DNA of 64,000 nt from Pseudoxanthomonas sp. (GCF_002863005.1 NZ_PKDG01000015.1:186001-250000), one strand, 5' to 3'. Shown: positions 11,569 to 19,697, numbered from the stretch's first letter. The notes: a model not told the origin generated them from the sequence alone. A program made the numbers and translations.

Positions 11569-12171
11569 ATGATCCGATTCGCCCGCCATGCCGGCCGCTG
11601 GATGATCGCCGCCGGCGTCCTGTTGCTCGCCGCGTGCGCCACGGGCCCGCGGATCACCAGCGAGGTCGATCCGTCCGCCAACTTCGGCCAGTACCGCACC
11701 TTTGCCTTCTATTCGCCGCTGGCGATCGAGAGCCAGGGCTACGCCACGCTGACCAGCGGGCGCACCAAGGATGCCGCCCGCGCCCAGATGGAAGCGCGCG
11801 GCTACGTGTACGACGAAACCTCGCCCGACCTGTGGGTGAACCTCAACGCCTACATGCAGGAAAAGACCGGCGTGGTCAGCACGCCGGAAGTCGACTACGA
11901 CTATTACTACAGCTACCGCGCGCGTCGTTACGTGGCGGTGCCGTACTGGCGCGACCGCACCGATGTCTACAAGTACACCGAAGGCACCTTGAACGTCGAT
12001 CTGGTGGACGCGAAGCAGAACCGACTGGTCTGGACCGGCGTGGCCGTCGGACGCGTCGGGCGCACCAAGCCGGAAGAGCGCGGCGCGAAGATCGACGCCG
12101 CCATCACGGAAATATTCCTCCGCTATCCCTATCGCGCCGGGTCCGGCGCGCCGGCGGCGGTGTCGAAGTGA
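11569..12171 (+). CDS. DUF4136-domain lipoprotein
   Basis: The protein has 200 residues. The signal peptide ends in a lipobox (LLLAACA, Cys near residue 23), so it should be lipid-anchored in the envelope. The rest matches the DUF4136 pattern: SEVDPSANFGQYRTFAF near the N terminus, a Tyr-rich middle (DYDYYYSYRARRY) and the C-terminal LVDAKQNRLVWTGVA strand. The molecular function of the family is unknown. AGGAG is well placed before the ATG. A GC-rich hairpin at 11524-11551 separates it from thiC but has no T-run. Confidence 0.8.
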   Translation: MIRFARHAGRWMIAAGVLLLAACATGPRITSEVDPSANFGQYRTFAFYSPLAIESQGYATLTSGRTKDAARAQMEARGYVYDETSPDLWVNLNAYMQEKTGVVSTPEVDYDYYYSYRARRYVAVPYWRDRTDVYKYTEGTLNVDLVDAKQNRLVWTGVAVGRVGRTKPEERGAKIDAAITEIFLRYPYRAGSGAPAAVSK

Positions 12172-12335
12172 AAGCGGGTGGCAGCGGCATCGCCAAGGCC
12201 GGCATCGGCTTCGGCACGGCCCTGGCGATCACCATTTCCTGGAGCGCGAACAAGTCGCTGCTTTGGGCCATCGTCCACGGCCTGCTGTCGTGGATCTACG
12301 TGATCTACTACGCGCTGGTCCATCACTTCAAATGA
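12168..12335 (+). CDS. Small membrane protein (55 residues)
   Basis: The GTG start overlaps the stop of the DUF4136 gene as GTGA, so the two are probably translationally coupled. After KAGGSGIAKAGIG come two hydrophobic stretches (GTALAITISW and LLWAIVHGLLSWIYVIYYAL) joined by SANKS. The pattern 'N.S..WAI.HG.L.W.YVIYY' recurs in short uncharacterised bacterial membrane proteins that I recognise by pattern only. It is followed 10 bp later by a channel-like gene, which suggests a three-gene envelope unit. Confidence 0.6.
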   Translation: MKAGGSGIAKAGIGFGTALAITISWSANKSLLWAIVHGLLSWIYVIYYALVHHFK

Positions 12336-12345
12336 GGCACGCGGC

Positions 12346-13038
12346 GTGACGACCCCCTGGAGCTGGCTGCGCTGGCTGGTACGCGCGCGTCGTCATCCGT
12401 GCGCGTTCCTGCTGATCGTCCAGCTGGCCGGCATCCTGCTGTACCCGGTGATGGAAGACACCCAGGCGGGCCGGGCTCTGTTCGGTGCATTCGGCATCCT
12501 GGTGCTCGCTTTGGCGCTGTGGGTGGTCAATCGCAGTGCGGCGGTCAACTGGTTGGCCTGGTCGCTGGCGGTACCTGCGGTGTTGCTGTCGGTCTCGTCC
12601 GCGTTGCTCGACCAGCCATCGCTCGGCATCTATGCGCACCTTCTGGAAAGCGCACTGTACTTCTACACGGCCGGCAGTCTGATCGCGTACATGCTGCAGG
12701 ACCACTCGGTCACCAGCGACGAGCTTTTCGCCGCCGGCGCCACGTTCACGCTGCTGGCGTGGGCCTTCGCGTTCGCCTTCTCGGTCTGCCAGCAGTGGTA
12801 CCCGGGCAGCTTCACCGCCGCCGTCGATCCCACCTCGGCGCGCAGCTGGATGGAACTGCTGTTCCTGAGCTTCAGCCTGCTTTCCGGGGTCGGCCTGAGC
12901 GACGTGGTGCCGATCCTGCCGCAGGCCCGCGCGCTGGTGATGCTGGAGCAATTCGCGGGGGTGATGTACATCGCCGTGGTGGTGTCGCGGCTCATCGGGC
13001 TGACCATCCTGAAGGCGCCCGCACGCAGGGCAGAGTGA
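12346..13038 (+). CDS. Ion channel-like integral membrane protein (Ion_trans_2 type)
   Basis: The protein has 230 residues and starts at GTG. Hydrophobic segments lie near residues 20-36, 42-60, 66-86 and 122-145. They are followed by a pore-loop-like stretch (SWMELLFLSFSLLSGVGLSD) and a last helix (EQFAGVMYIAVVVSRLIGL). This layout and the VVPILPQARAL segment match two-helix potassium channels. The filter position, however, reads SGVGLSD instead of TVGYGD, so potassium selectivity cannot be assumed. It is co-oriented with the preceding small membrane protein. Confidence 0.6.
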   Translation: MTTPWSWLRWLVRARRHPCAFLLIVQLAGILLYPVMEDTQAGRALFGAFGILVLALALWVVNRSAAVNWLAWSLAVPAVLLSVSSALLDQPSLGIYAHLLESALYFYTAGSLIAYMLQDHSVTSDELFAAGATFTLLAWAFAFAFSVCQQWYPGSFTAAVDPTSARSWMELLFLSFSLLSGVGLSDVVPILPQARALVMLEQFAGVMYIAVVVSRLIGLTILKAPARRAE

Positions 13039-13075
13039 ACCGCCCTACGTTCGCGACGCTACACTCCCTGAACGA

Positions 13076-13103
13076 AGAAGGCCGCCCCGGGGGCGGCCTT
13101 CCA
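13076..13103. terminator. Bidirectional terminator
   Basis: The palindrome GAAGGCCGCCCC / GGGGCGGCCTTC lies between the convergent channel-like gene and ppa. The A-rich 5' flank gives a short T-containing tail on the minus strand, and TTCC follows on the plus strand. Confidence 0.7.
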
Positions 13104-13134
13104 GTTCTCATGCGCGGATCCGTTCGCGCGGCGC

Positions 13135-13689
13135 TCAGAACTTGTGCTTCTCGTCTTCCGGCTGGGCGGCCTGGCGGGCGATGGCGTCGACCAGCACGGC
13201 CTTGGCTTCGGCGGCGTTGCCCCAGCCGTCCAGCTTGACCCACTTGCCTTTCTCCAGATCCTTGTAGTGCTCGAAGAAGTGGCCGATGCGCTCCAGCCAG
13301 TGCGGACTGACCTGGTCGATGTCGCTGATGTGGCTGTAGCCGGCGAACACCTTGTCCACCGGCACGGCCAGCAGCTTCTCGTCGCTGCCGGCTTCGTCGC
13401 TCATGCGCAGCACGCCAACCGGGCGGCAGCGGATCACCGAGCCGGGGATCAGCGGCAGCGGCAGCACGACCAGCACGTCGGCCGGATCGCCGTCGCCGCA
13501 CAGGGTGTGCGGGACGTAGCCGTAGTTGCAGGGGTAGCGCATGGGAGTGGAGAGGATGCGGTCGACGAAGATGGCGCCGCTGGCCTTGTCCACCTCGTAC
13601 TTCACCGGCTCGGCGTCCTTCGGGATCTCGATGATGACGTTGATTTCGTCCGGCGGGTTCTTGCCGGCGGTGACCAGATCCAGGCCCAT
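13135..13689 (-). CDS. ppa: Inorganic pyrophosphatase
   Basis: This soluble family I enzyme hydrolyses pyrophosphate and pulls biosynthetic reactions forward. The protein has 184 residues. The signature DGDPADVLVV supplies Mg-binding aspartates, and KYEVDKASGAIFVDR and YPCNYGYVPHTL are typical. The frame is open for 35 codons upstream, but MGLDLVTAGKNPPDEINV is the conserved N terminus. GGAG sits just upstream of that ATG. It stands alone between a terminator and a divergent lytic transglycosylase gene. Confidence 0.95.
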   Translation of the reverse strand: MGLDLVTAGKNPPDEINVIIEIPKDAEPVKYEVDKASGAIFVDRILSTPMRYPCNYGYVPHTLCGDGDPADVLVVLPLPLIPGSVIRCRPVGVLRMSDEAGSDEKLLAVPVDKVFAGYSHISDIDQVSPHWLERIGHFFEHYKDLEKGKWVKLDGWGNAAEAKAVLVDAIARQAAQPEDEKHKF

Positions 13690-13845
13690 TGCGTGCTCCG
13701 AAGGGGGTGCGGTGAGTGAGGGCCGGCATTTTACGCGCTTGGCTGCTGCGGCGCAGCAGGGAGGGCGCCGGGTCTGGCCGACCATCGGCGTCACGTGCGT
13801 GATTCAGGCTGTCCTTCAGCTTCCCGGCCCTAGAATCCGCCGCCC

Positions 13846-14631
13846 ATGCCCTTCCTGCGCTCCTCCGCCGGCGTACTGCTGACGGTACTGGCCCTGGCCA
13901 GTGCCGGCGCCGAGGCGCGCACGGTGTATCGCTGCGTGCAGGGCGGGACGGTCAGCCTGGCCACGGCGCCGGAGCCCGGCTCGAAGTGCACGGCCAAGGA
14001 AATCGACGACAATGCCGTCAGCACGCCGAACCTGTGGGGCTCGATGGGTGTGTTCAGCGGCACGCTGTACGAGCGCGACCAGGACGGCCAGAAGGTCTAT
14101 TCCACCCGCAACCTGCCGGGCTCCACGCCGTACCTGAAGTTCACCGTGCAGACGCCGCCCGGCGAGCCCGCGCACCCGGGACTGGGCAAGGTGGGCAAGC
14201 CCCGGCTGGACCGCTACCCGTCCGAGTTCAAGGCCGCCGCGCGGCAGACCGGCGTCGATGATGCGTGGCTGCGCGCGGTGGCCCACGCCGAAAGCGACTT
14301 CGATGCGAAGGCGCTCTCGCCGAAGGGTGCCATGGGGGTGATGCAGCTGATGCCGGAGGTGGCGAAGGAATACGGTGTCGCCGATCCGTATTCCTCCGCG
14401 GAATCGATCAATGCCGGCGCGCGACACCTGCGCGCGCTGATGCGCCGCTACAAGGGCGACCTGACGCTGGTGGCCGCTGCCTACAACGCGGGTATCGGTA
14501 CGGTCTCGCGGTACGGAGGCGTCCCGCCGTATGCGGAGACGCAGGAGTACGTGTCCAAGGTGACCGCCCTGTACGAACTGTACCTGCGCGCGCTGGGCCG
14601 CAAAGCGGCGCCGGAGCGTCCGGCGCTGTAG
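13846..14631 (+). CDS. Lytic transglycosylase (SLT domain)
   Basis: The protein has 261 residues with a signal peptide (cleavage near GAEA). A short N-terminal domain contains the DUF4124-like motif VYRCVQGG, and a C-terminal SLT domain spans about residues 125-255. The catalytic glutamate is Glu149 in VAHAESDFDAKALSPKGAMG. GVMQLMPEVAKEYGV and AAYNAGIGTVSRYGG complete the family 1 lytic transglycosylase pattern. Such enzymes cleave peptidoglycan between MurNAc and GlcNAc with formation of a 1,6-anhydro ring, in the periplasm. It is unlinked to any secretion system here, so a housekeeping cell-wall role is likely. Confidence 0.88.
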   Translation: MPFLRSSAGVLLTVLALASAGAEARTVYRCVQGGTVSLATAPEPGSKCTAKEIDDNAVSTPNLWGSMGVFSGTLYERDQDGQKVYSTRNLPGSTPYLKFTVQTPPGEPAHPGLGKVGKPRLDRYPSEFKAAARQTGVDDAWLRAVAHAESDFDAKALSPKGAMGVMQLMPEVAKEYGVADPYSSAESINAGARHLRALMRRYKGDLTLVAAAYNAGIGTVSRYGGVPPYAETQEYVSKVTALYELYLRALGRKAAPERPAL

Positions 14632-14746
14632 CGCGCCCGTCGTGCGGAGATTCGGTCTCCGCCGCTGGATCTTCACCCGATGTGCGCGCGCACGCGCCTA
14701 GCGTGTCGCCCGGGCCCGGTCGTTCCGCGCCGGGCAGGAGAACGCC

Positions 14747-15253
14747 ATGAAGCATCGTCGCGTATTCAGTGCACCGTCCGTTGCGGTGGCCGAAGCGGCC
14801 CTTCGCCGCGCCGTCGACGCCGGCATCCATCCTGACCACGCTGCGCTCGTGGGTCGCTCCGACATCGAAGTCCAGCACGTGCCCGACCGCGAGAAGGAAG
14901 CCGCGCCCATCGATTTCAAGGCGGCCGCCCTGCGAGGACTGGTGGGAGGCGGCGTGCTCGGCCTGCTGCTGGGGGGCGCGGCCATGCTCGTCCCCGCCGT
15001 CGGTATCCACCCTGCCGGCGTGGCCGTGTGCGTGGTGATCGGCGGCTGTGTCGGCATGTGGGCCGCCTCGCTTGCCGGATCGGCGGTGCCCAGCGAAGTC
15101 CGTCGCGACTACGAGGCGCAGATCGACGCGGGCCAGATACTGCTGGTGATCGACGACCCCGACGAGGCGACGCTGGACCGCGCTGCCGCCGCTGTCCTGG
15201 CCATCGCCGGCCTGCATCCCCTGCAGGTGCTGCCGCACGGCCTGCTGCAGTAG
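14747..15253 (+). CDS. Hypothetical membrane protein with glycine-zipper hairpin
   Basis: The protein has 168 residues and no assigned function. A soluble N-terminal part (about residues 1-60) precedes a hydrophobic hairpin rich in small residues (GLVGGGVLGLLLGGAAM and GVAVCVVIGGCVGMWAAS). A soluble C-terminal part ends in LHPLQVLPHG. The layout resembles DUF1269 and general-stress proteins that place two helices between alpha/beta halves. AGGAG precedes the start. It is followed after 49 bp by a DUF4920 gene on the same strand. Confidence 0.6.
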   Translation: MKHRRVFSAPSVAVAEAALRRAVDAGIHPDHAALVGRSDIEVQHVPDREKEAAPIDFKAAALRGLVGGGVLGLLLGGAAMLVPAVGIHPAGVAVCVVIGGCVGMWAASLAGSAVPSEVRRDYEAQIDAGQILLVIDDPDEATLDRAAAAVLAIAGLHPLQVLPHGLLQ

Positions 15254-15302
15254 CGTGCGGCCACGACGTATCATCGCGTCGACACGGGCGGAGGACAGGC
15301 AC

Positions 15303-15749
15303 ATGCGTCGTTGGGCGATCGCGGGACTGTGGATGGTGGCAGGCACGGCCATGGCGTCGGGTGTTCCGCAGTGGGAAAAGTTCGGTGCCGACCTCCCCGC
15401 CGGCCCGGTCGTGCCGCTCGCCGCTGCCCTGGCCGACCCCGGTTCGCATGCCGGGCAGGCCAAGGTGTTCAGTGGGCGCGTGGTCGACGTCTGCCAGAAG
15501 AAGGGGTGCTGGGTGATGCTGGAAGACGAAGGGCAGGGCGCGCGCGTGCTGCTGGGCGACCACGACTTCTATGTACCGAAGGATGTCCGCGGCCAGGCGC
15601 AGGTGCATGGCGTACTGTCCCGAGTGGAATTGTCGCCCGATGCGCAGGGGCATACCGCGCAGGAAACGTCCGGGGCCGCGGTACCGGCCGTGGAGTACCG
15701 CATCCTCGCCGATGGCGTGCAGGTGCTGGCCGATGATCCCGGCGCCTGA
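15303..15749 (+). CDS. DUF4920-domain exported protein
   Basis: The protein has 148 residues with a signal peptide ending near GTAMA-SG. The motif GRVVDVCQKKGCWVML is diagnostic for DUF4920, and its two cysteines (C-x4-C) could form a disulfide or bind metal. The domain resembles an OB-like fold in which the sequence after the CxxxxC turn is all beta. Function is unknown. The start was chosen at the ATG 8 bp after GGAGGA. An upstream in-frame ATG-like start lacks a ribosome site and would put charged residues before the signal peptide. Confidence 0.78.
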   Translation: MRRWAIAGLWMVAGTAMASGVPQWEKFGADLPAGPVVPLAAALADPGSHAGQAKVFSGRVVDVCQKKGCWVMLEDEGQGARVLLGDHDFYVPKDVRGQAQVHGVLSRVELSPDAQGHTAQETSGAAVPAVEYRILADGVQVLADDPGA

Positions 15750-15757
15750 CGGCGGCG

Positions 15758-16393
15758 TCAGGCGAGGAGTTCCTCGGAACGAATGACCCGGGTGCCCGGC
15801 GACGCTTCCAGCGCCGCGCCCAGCAAGGCGTCGGCGACGCGGCTGGCGGGCACGACGCGGTAACGGGCCGGCAGCACGCCATCCAGCGCGCCCATGACGC
15901 GCAGCGCCAGGCGCTCACCGCCGCGATGCTGCCTGCGCTCGCCACCCAGCAAGCCGGGGCGTAGCAGTGTCAGCGAGGTGAAACCGATACCGGCGAGCGC
16001 CTCTTCCACCTCGCCCTTGGTGCGCGAATAGAAAATGCGCGAACGCGCGTCCGCGCCCATCGCCGATACCAAGGCGAATGCCATGGCCCCTTGGGCATGC
16101 GCACGGCGTGCGATCGCCAGCGGATAGTCGTGGTCCACCCGCCGGAATGCCTCCTGCGAACCGGCATCGCGAATCGTCGTGCCCAGCGCGCATGCCACTG
16201 CGTCCACGCGCCACCAGTCCGCATCGGCGGGCAGTGCGTCGAAGTCCACGACCGGGTTCACCAGTTTCGGATGCGGAGGGAGCGGTCGGCGCGTCGGCGC
16301 GACGACCTGCTCCACGCGAGCCGAGGCCAGTGCACGCTGCAGCGCGGCCTCACCGACGAGGCCGGTCGCCCCGGCCAGCAAGATGCGTGTCAT
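15758..16393 (-). CDS. NAD(P)-binding SDR-like protein (atypical, HTATIP2/YbjT type)
   Basis: The protein has 211 residues. The N-terminal dinucleotide-binding motif is ILLAGATGLVGEAAL. Further pattern includes ACALGTTIRDAGSQEAFRRVD, ALVSAMGADARSRIFYSRTKGEVE (with the conserved Y-S-R-T-K) and LLRPGLLGGER. This is the signature of atypical NmrA/HTATIP2-like SDRs, often called NAD(P)H-binding or nucleoside-diphosphate-sugar epimerase-like proteins. The start at MTRILLAG is preferred over one 10 codons upstream because it begins the Rossmann strand. It is convergent with the DUF4920 gene. The substrate is unknown. Confidence 0.75.
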   Translation of the reverse strand: MTRILLAGATGLVGEAALQRALASARVEQVVAPTRRPLPPHPKLVNPVVDFDALPADADWWRVDAVACALGTTIRDAGSQEAFRRVDHDYPLAIARRAHAQGAMAFALVSAMGADARSRIFYSRTKGEVEEALAGIGFTSLTLLRPGLLGGERRQHRGGERLALRVMGALDGVLPARYRVVPASRVADALLGAALEASPGTRVIRSEELLA

Positions 16394-16544
16394 GGAGATA
16401 CCCGGCAGTTGGAAAGCCGCCATCTTGCCAGCCGTGCACTGGCGATGCCCGGGCTTCGGTTACGCTTCTCCGGCGGGCGCTGCCCGCTTATCGGGAATCC
16501 TCCATGCGTGCCGTCGTACTGCCTGCCATCCCCGGTCGCCCCGG

Positions 16545-16940
16545 ATGAACCTGCCGCTCCACTACGGCGTCCTGGGCGCAGTCGAAGCGGGGGCGATCGC
16601 GCTGCTCATCGGCGTGCTGTGCTTCCTGTTCTGGAATGCGCTCTGTGCCCGCCTGCGCGGGTCGATGGGTCATGCGATCGGCTGGTCGTGCCTGTCGGCC
16701 GTGGTGATCGGCGCAGGCGTGGACGTCTGGAACATGTTCTACCTCGGCATCGCGCGGCTCGAGTCGCCGCTGTATGCGCGCATTGCGCTGCAGGGCATCC
16801 ACGATCCCGACGGGCTCGGCACGCGCGTGGTACTGGAAATCGCGGGTGCGCTGACGGGTGTCGTGCTGGGTTGGCATTGGTTCAGCAAGAAAATCGAAAG
16901 CGCGAGCGCGCAGGCTGCCGACGAAAAAACGGATGCGTAA
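16545..16940 (+). CDS. Hypothetical membrane protein
   Basis: From this start the protein has 131 residues and about three hydrophobic helices: GVLGAVEAGAIALLIGVLCFLF near the N terminus, IGWSCLSAVVIGAGVDVWNM in the middle and VVLEIAGALTGVVLGWHWF near the C terminus. It ends in a short charged tail. No family is recognised. The start is uncertain because no clear ribosome site precedes the ATG and the frame is open upstream. The 200 bp after it hold nothing recognisable beyond the leader of the next gene. Confidence 0.5.
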   Translation: MNLPLHYGVLGAVEAGAIALLIGVLCFLFWNALCARLRGSMGHAIGWSCLSAVVIGAGVDVWNMFYLGIARLESPLYARIALQGIHDPDGLGTRVVLEIAGALTGVVLGWHWFSKKIESASAQAADEKTDA

Positions 16941-17144
16941 CGCCAAACAGGGTGCCGCATCACGGATTGGATGCCGCCCTGACATCGCGCTCACGTGTGC
17001 CTAACACCGGTTTAGTCGAAGCCGCCGCCGGCGTGGTTAAGCACGCGTGCACGTTCATTTCGCGACGCAAATTTCGTTCAGAACAACGGCGGCAAGGTGG
17101 GGCCGTGCGCAATCGGACGCACTCCCACAGAACGGAGCACTGAC

Positions 17145-17516
17145 ATGACGAATAACAACCGCAAGCCGCTGATCGCCCTGGTCGCCCTGAGCGCCGCGCT
17201 GGCCATGCCGCTGGCATTCGCGCAGGAAAAGACCGACGACGCCGCACAGGCGCAGCAGACCGAGCAGAGCGCAGAGCAGGCCGCGGGTTCGGCGACCACC
17301 CCGACCCAGAGCACCGAGGCGGGCGCCACGCAGGCCAAGCAGGGTTGGGCTGACGTCGACACCAATGGCGACGGCAACATCAGCAAGGAAGAAGCTGGCG
17401 CGAATCCGGGCCTGAGTCAGGTGTTCGACCAGGCCGACGCCAACACGGACGGCTCGCTGACCGCCGATGAGTACAAGGCGTTCGTGAGCAAGAACTACGG
17501 CGACCAGCAGAAGTAA
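17145..17516 (+). CDS. Exported EF-hand protein
   Basis: The protein has 123 residues. A signal peptide ends near LAFA-QE, followed by a Gln/Ala/Thr-rich low-complexity linker. Two canonical EF-hand loops follow: DTNGDGNISKEE (around residue 83) and DANTDGSLTADE (around residue 107). Both keep Asp at positions 1 and 5 and Glu at 12, so they should bind calcium. It is the first of three neighbouring small envelope genes and is paralogous in layout to the next one. Confidence 0.8.
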   Translation: MTNNNRKPLIALVALSAALAMPLAFAQEKTDDAAQAQQTEQSAEQAAGSATTPTQSTEAGATQAKQGWADVDTNGDGNISKEEAGANPGLSQVFDQADANTDGSLTADEYKAFVSKNYGDQQK

Positions 17517-17570
17517 GTCATCGCAACAGCCGGGTAATGCCGCGCAGCGCACCGGCGCAACCTCATCGAG

Positions 17571-17600
17571 GGGCGGCCTTCGGGCCGTCCTTCGCTTTTC
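17571..17600 (+). terminator. Intrinsic terminator after the first EF-hand gene
   Basis: The hairpin GGGCGGCC-TTCG-GGCCGTCC has a UUCG tetraloop and one G-U pair. It is followed by TTCGCTTTT. It separates the first EF-hand gene from the second. Confidence 0.75.
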
Positions 17601-17628
17601 CGGAGCCACGCTCCGCAAGGAGGAAAGC

Positions 17629-17934
17629 ATGAAATCGACTGCAGGCGTCGCCGGAGTGGCGATGGCGTTGACACTGCTGTTGTCGGCCGCCGCGTCGGTG
17701 CACGCACAGGACGCGTCGGACCGTGCCGACAAGACCCCGACGCAGGCTGCTTCGACCCCTGCGCCCGCACCCCGACCCTTCGACGAACTCGACCAGAATG
17801 CCGACGGCGCCATCAGCAAGGACGAGGCTGCGGTCGATCCACCGCTCGCCCAGGCCTTCGGCACCCTCGACAAGGATGCGGATGGCCGTTTGAGCCCCGA
17901 CGAATACGCGATACATGTCCAAGGCACGCCCTGA
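17629..17934 (+). CDS. Exported EF-hand protein (second paralogue)
   Basis: The protein has 101 residues. A signal peptide (cleavage near VHA-QD) and a Thr/Pro/Ala linker precede two EF-hand loops, DQNADGAISKDE and DKDADGRLSPDE, both with canonical ligand positions. It has the same layout as the gene 110 bp upstream, with a shorter linker. AAGGAGG is well placed before the start. It probably buffers or senses calcium in the periplasm, but no partner is evident. Confidence 0.78.
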   Translation: MKSTAGVAGVAMALTLLLSAAASVHAQDASDRADKTPTQAASTPAPAPRPFDELDQNADGAISKDEAAVDPPLAQAFGTLDKDADGRLSPDEYAIHVQGTP

Positions 17935-17973
17935 GGTACCCCTCTCCCAGAACCACCGCATGGAGGAAACGCC

Positions 17974-18267
17974 ATGAAACTGAATTCCCCGCGACGATTG
18001 ACCCTGGGTCTCGGCTTGGCACTGGCCAGCGCCGGCCTGATGACCGCCTGTGGTCCCAAACCGGAAGACACGCCGCCACCCAGTGCTCCCGAGCCTGTGG
18101 AAACGGCGCCGCCGACGGACAACATGACGCCGCCCGCGCCGGCGCCGACCGACCCCGCTACTCCGCCGACCGATCCGACCCTGCCGCCCCCCGCCAATCC
18201 GAACGCGCCGGAAACCACCCCGCCGCCGGCCGATGGCACTGCTCCGCCCGCGACGTCCGGCGGCTGA
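17974..18267 (+). CDS. Proline-rich lipoprotein
   Basis: The protein has 97 residues. The lipobox LMTAC places the lipidated Cys near residue 26. The remaining 70 residues are almost wholly Pro, Thr, Ala, Glu and Gly, with repeated APTDPATPPTDPT-like units and no hydrophobic core. It looks like an extended, disordered envelope tether or spacer. It lies 39 bp after the second EF-hand gene and is closed by a terminator, so the two probably form one transcript. Confidence 0.65.
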   Translation: MKLNSPRRLTLGLGLALASAGLMTACGPKPEDTPPPSAPEPVETAPPTDNMTPPAPAPTDPATPPTDPTLPPPANPNAPETTPPPADGTAPPATSGG

Positions 18268-18301
18268 GTGCGGCATCCGCCAGTACTTCATCGATGACAC
18301 G

Positions 18302-18330
18302 ACGGCCGCCTCCTGCAGGCGGCCGTTTTC
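18302..18330 (+). terminator. Intrinsic terminator
   Basis: The stem ACGGCCGCC / GGCGGCCGT, loop TCCTGCA and tail TTTTC close the EF-hand and lipoprotein unit. Confidence 0.8.
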
Positions 18331-18395
18331 ATGGGCTTACGCGGCGCGACTGCTATCCTTCGCGGCCTTCGTGGAAGGTGAAGGACGGGCAGACG

Positions 18396-19118
18396 ATGGC
18401 ACGCATCCGCTGGGTCGGTTTCGATGGTGACGACACGCTGTGGAGGAGCGAGGACTACTACCGGCAGGCCGAAGCCGATTTCGAAGCGATCCTCGGACAT
18501 TACGTCGACCTGGCCGATGCCGGCATGCACCGGCAATTGCTGGAGGTCGAGCGCCGCAACCTGAAGATTTTCGGCTACGGCGTAAAGGGCATGACGCTGT
18601 CGATGCTGGAGACCGCCATCCAGGTCACAGGAGAACGCATCAGCGCGCGCGACCTGCATCGCGTCATCGAGATCGGACGCGCCACGCTGCAGCATCCCGT
18701 GGACCTCTTGCCGGGCATCCGCGACGCGGTCGAGCGGATCGCGGCCGACCACGAGATCGTCCTGATCACCAAGGGCGACCTGTTCCACCAGGAAGCCAAG
18801 ATCGCGCAGTCGGGCCTGGCCGACCTGTTCCACCGCATCGAGGTGGTCTCGGAGAAGGACGAAGCGACCTACGCGCGCGTCCTCCGCGAACTCGATGTCA
18901 TGCCGTCCGGCTTCGCGATGGTCGGCAATTCGCTGCGATCGGACATCGAACCGGTCCTGGGCCTCGGGGGGTGGGGCATCCACATGCCCTACCACGTCAC
19001 CTGGGCGCTGGAGGCCGAGCATGGGGTCGCTGCGGACGCGCCGCGCCTGCACGTGGTGGAGGATGCCAGCGGGCTGGCGGCGGCCGTGGCCCGGATCGAA
19101 GCGACGCCGGAGGCATGA
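18396..19118 (+). CDS. HAD-superfamily hydrolase
   Basis: The protein has 240 residues. HAD motif I is FDGDDTLW, with nucleophile Asp10 and general acid/base Asp12. Motif II is the Thr in VLITKGD, and motif IV is VGNSLRSDIEPVLGLG. A helical cap (about residues 20-100) is inserted after motif I, as in phosphoglycolate phosphatase-like enzymes. The natural phosphoester is unknown. The start at MARIRWVG is the first codon before the motif I strand. The frame is open upstream through the terminator, which rules out the longer form. Confidence 0.82.
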   Translation: MARIRWVGFDGDDTLWRSEDYYRQAEADFEAILGHYVDLADAGMHRQLLEVERRNLKIFGYGVKGMTLSMLETAIQVTGERISARDLHRVIEIGRATLQHPVDLLPGIRDAVERIAADHEIVLITKGDLFHQEAKIAQSGLADLFHRIEVVSEKDEATYARVLRELDVMPSGFAMVGNSLRSDIEPVLGLGGWGIHMPYHVTWALEAEHGVAADAPRLHVVEDASGLAAAVARIEATPEA

Positions 19119-19162
19119 TCCGGCGGGTGGCCAGCCGTAGGGTGGGGCACAATGGTGTGGTG

Positions 19163-19633
19163 ATGAAACGCATGCTGCTGACCCCGGTTCTGCTGTGCTC
19201 GCTCGCATGGGCATCCGTCGCGCCGACGGTCGCGCAGGATGCGGCGCCCGACGCTTACACGCCTGCCAGTGGCGATGCGTCGGTCGACCGTCACCTGGCA
19301 GACATCAACGAGTACGCCAGCCGCTATCCGGCAGCGTTCGCGGACGAGATGGCGCGCTACTACGCTGTCCCGCGCGCCTATGTCGAAGCGATGCAACAAC
19401 AGCCCGATTGGACAGCCGGGGACATCTTCATGGCCTGCGCGCTGGCGCAGATCGTGGGGCAACCCTGTCGTGCCGTCGTGCGCGAGTGGTCGCGCGACCA
19501 TGAAGGCGGCTGGAAGGCCGTCGCGGCCCGCCTGCAGGCAGAACCCGGCAGCGCGCCGTATCGCCGGTTGCGCAGCGCCCTGGATGCGACCTACCGCCGC
19601 TGGGATCGTCCGGCGCCCGCGAGCGAGAAGTGA
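19163..19633 (+). CDS. Hypothetical exported protein
   Basis: The protein has 156 residues with a signal peptide ending near TVAQ. The mature part is helical and charged (VDRHLADINEYASRYPAAFADEMARYY, shortened here: it runs from VDRHLADINEYASRYPAAFA). It contains two cysteines (MACALAQIVGQPCRAVV). No family is recognised, but the length and layout suggest a small periplasmic protein. Its stop codon overlaps the left arm of an inverted repeat shared with the convergent esterase gene. Confidence 0.55.
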   Translation: MKRMLLTPVLLCSLAWASVAPTVAQDAAPDAYTPASGDASVDRHLADINEYASRYPAAFADEMARYYAVPRAYVEAMQQQPDWTAGDIFMACALAQIVGQPCRAVVREWSRDHEGGWKAVAARLQAEPGSAPYRRLRSALDATYRRWDRPAPASEK

Positions 19634-19697
19634 GTGGAGAGAAGTGAGGCGTGAGCGGGAGCCCGCCTTTACCCACGCCTCATTTCTCTCCTCACTC
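19632..19697. repeat. Long imperfect inverted repeat at convergent gene ends
   Basis: An arm at 19632-19653 (GAGTGGAGAGAAGTGAGGCG...) is nearly the reverse complement of the arm at 19674-19697 (CACGCCTCATTTCTCTCC...). Only a few mismatches and a loop of about 20 bases separate them. The arms overlap the stop codons of both convergent genes. It can act as a bidirectional terminator or be a remnant of a dispersed repeat. Confidence 0.7.
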
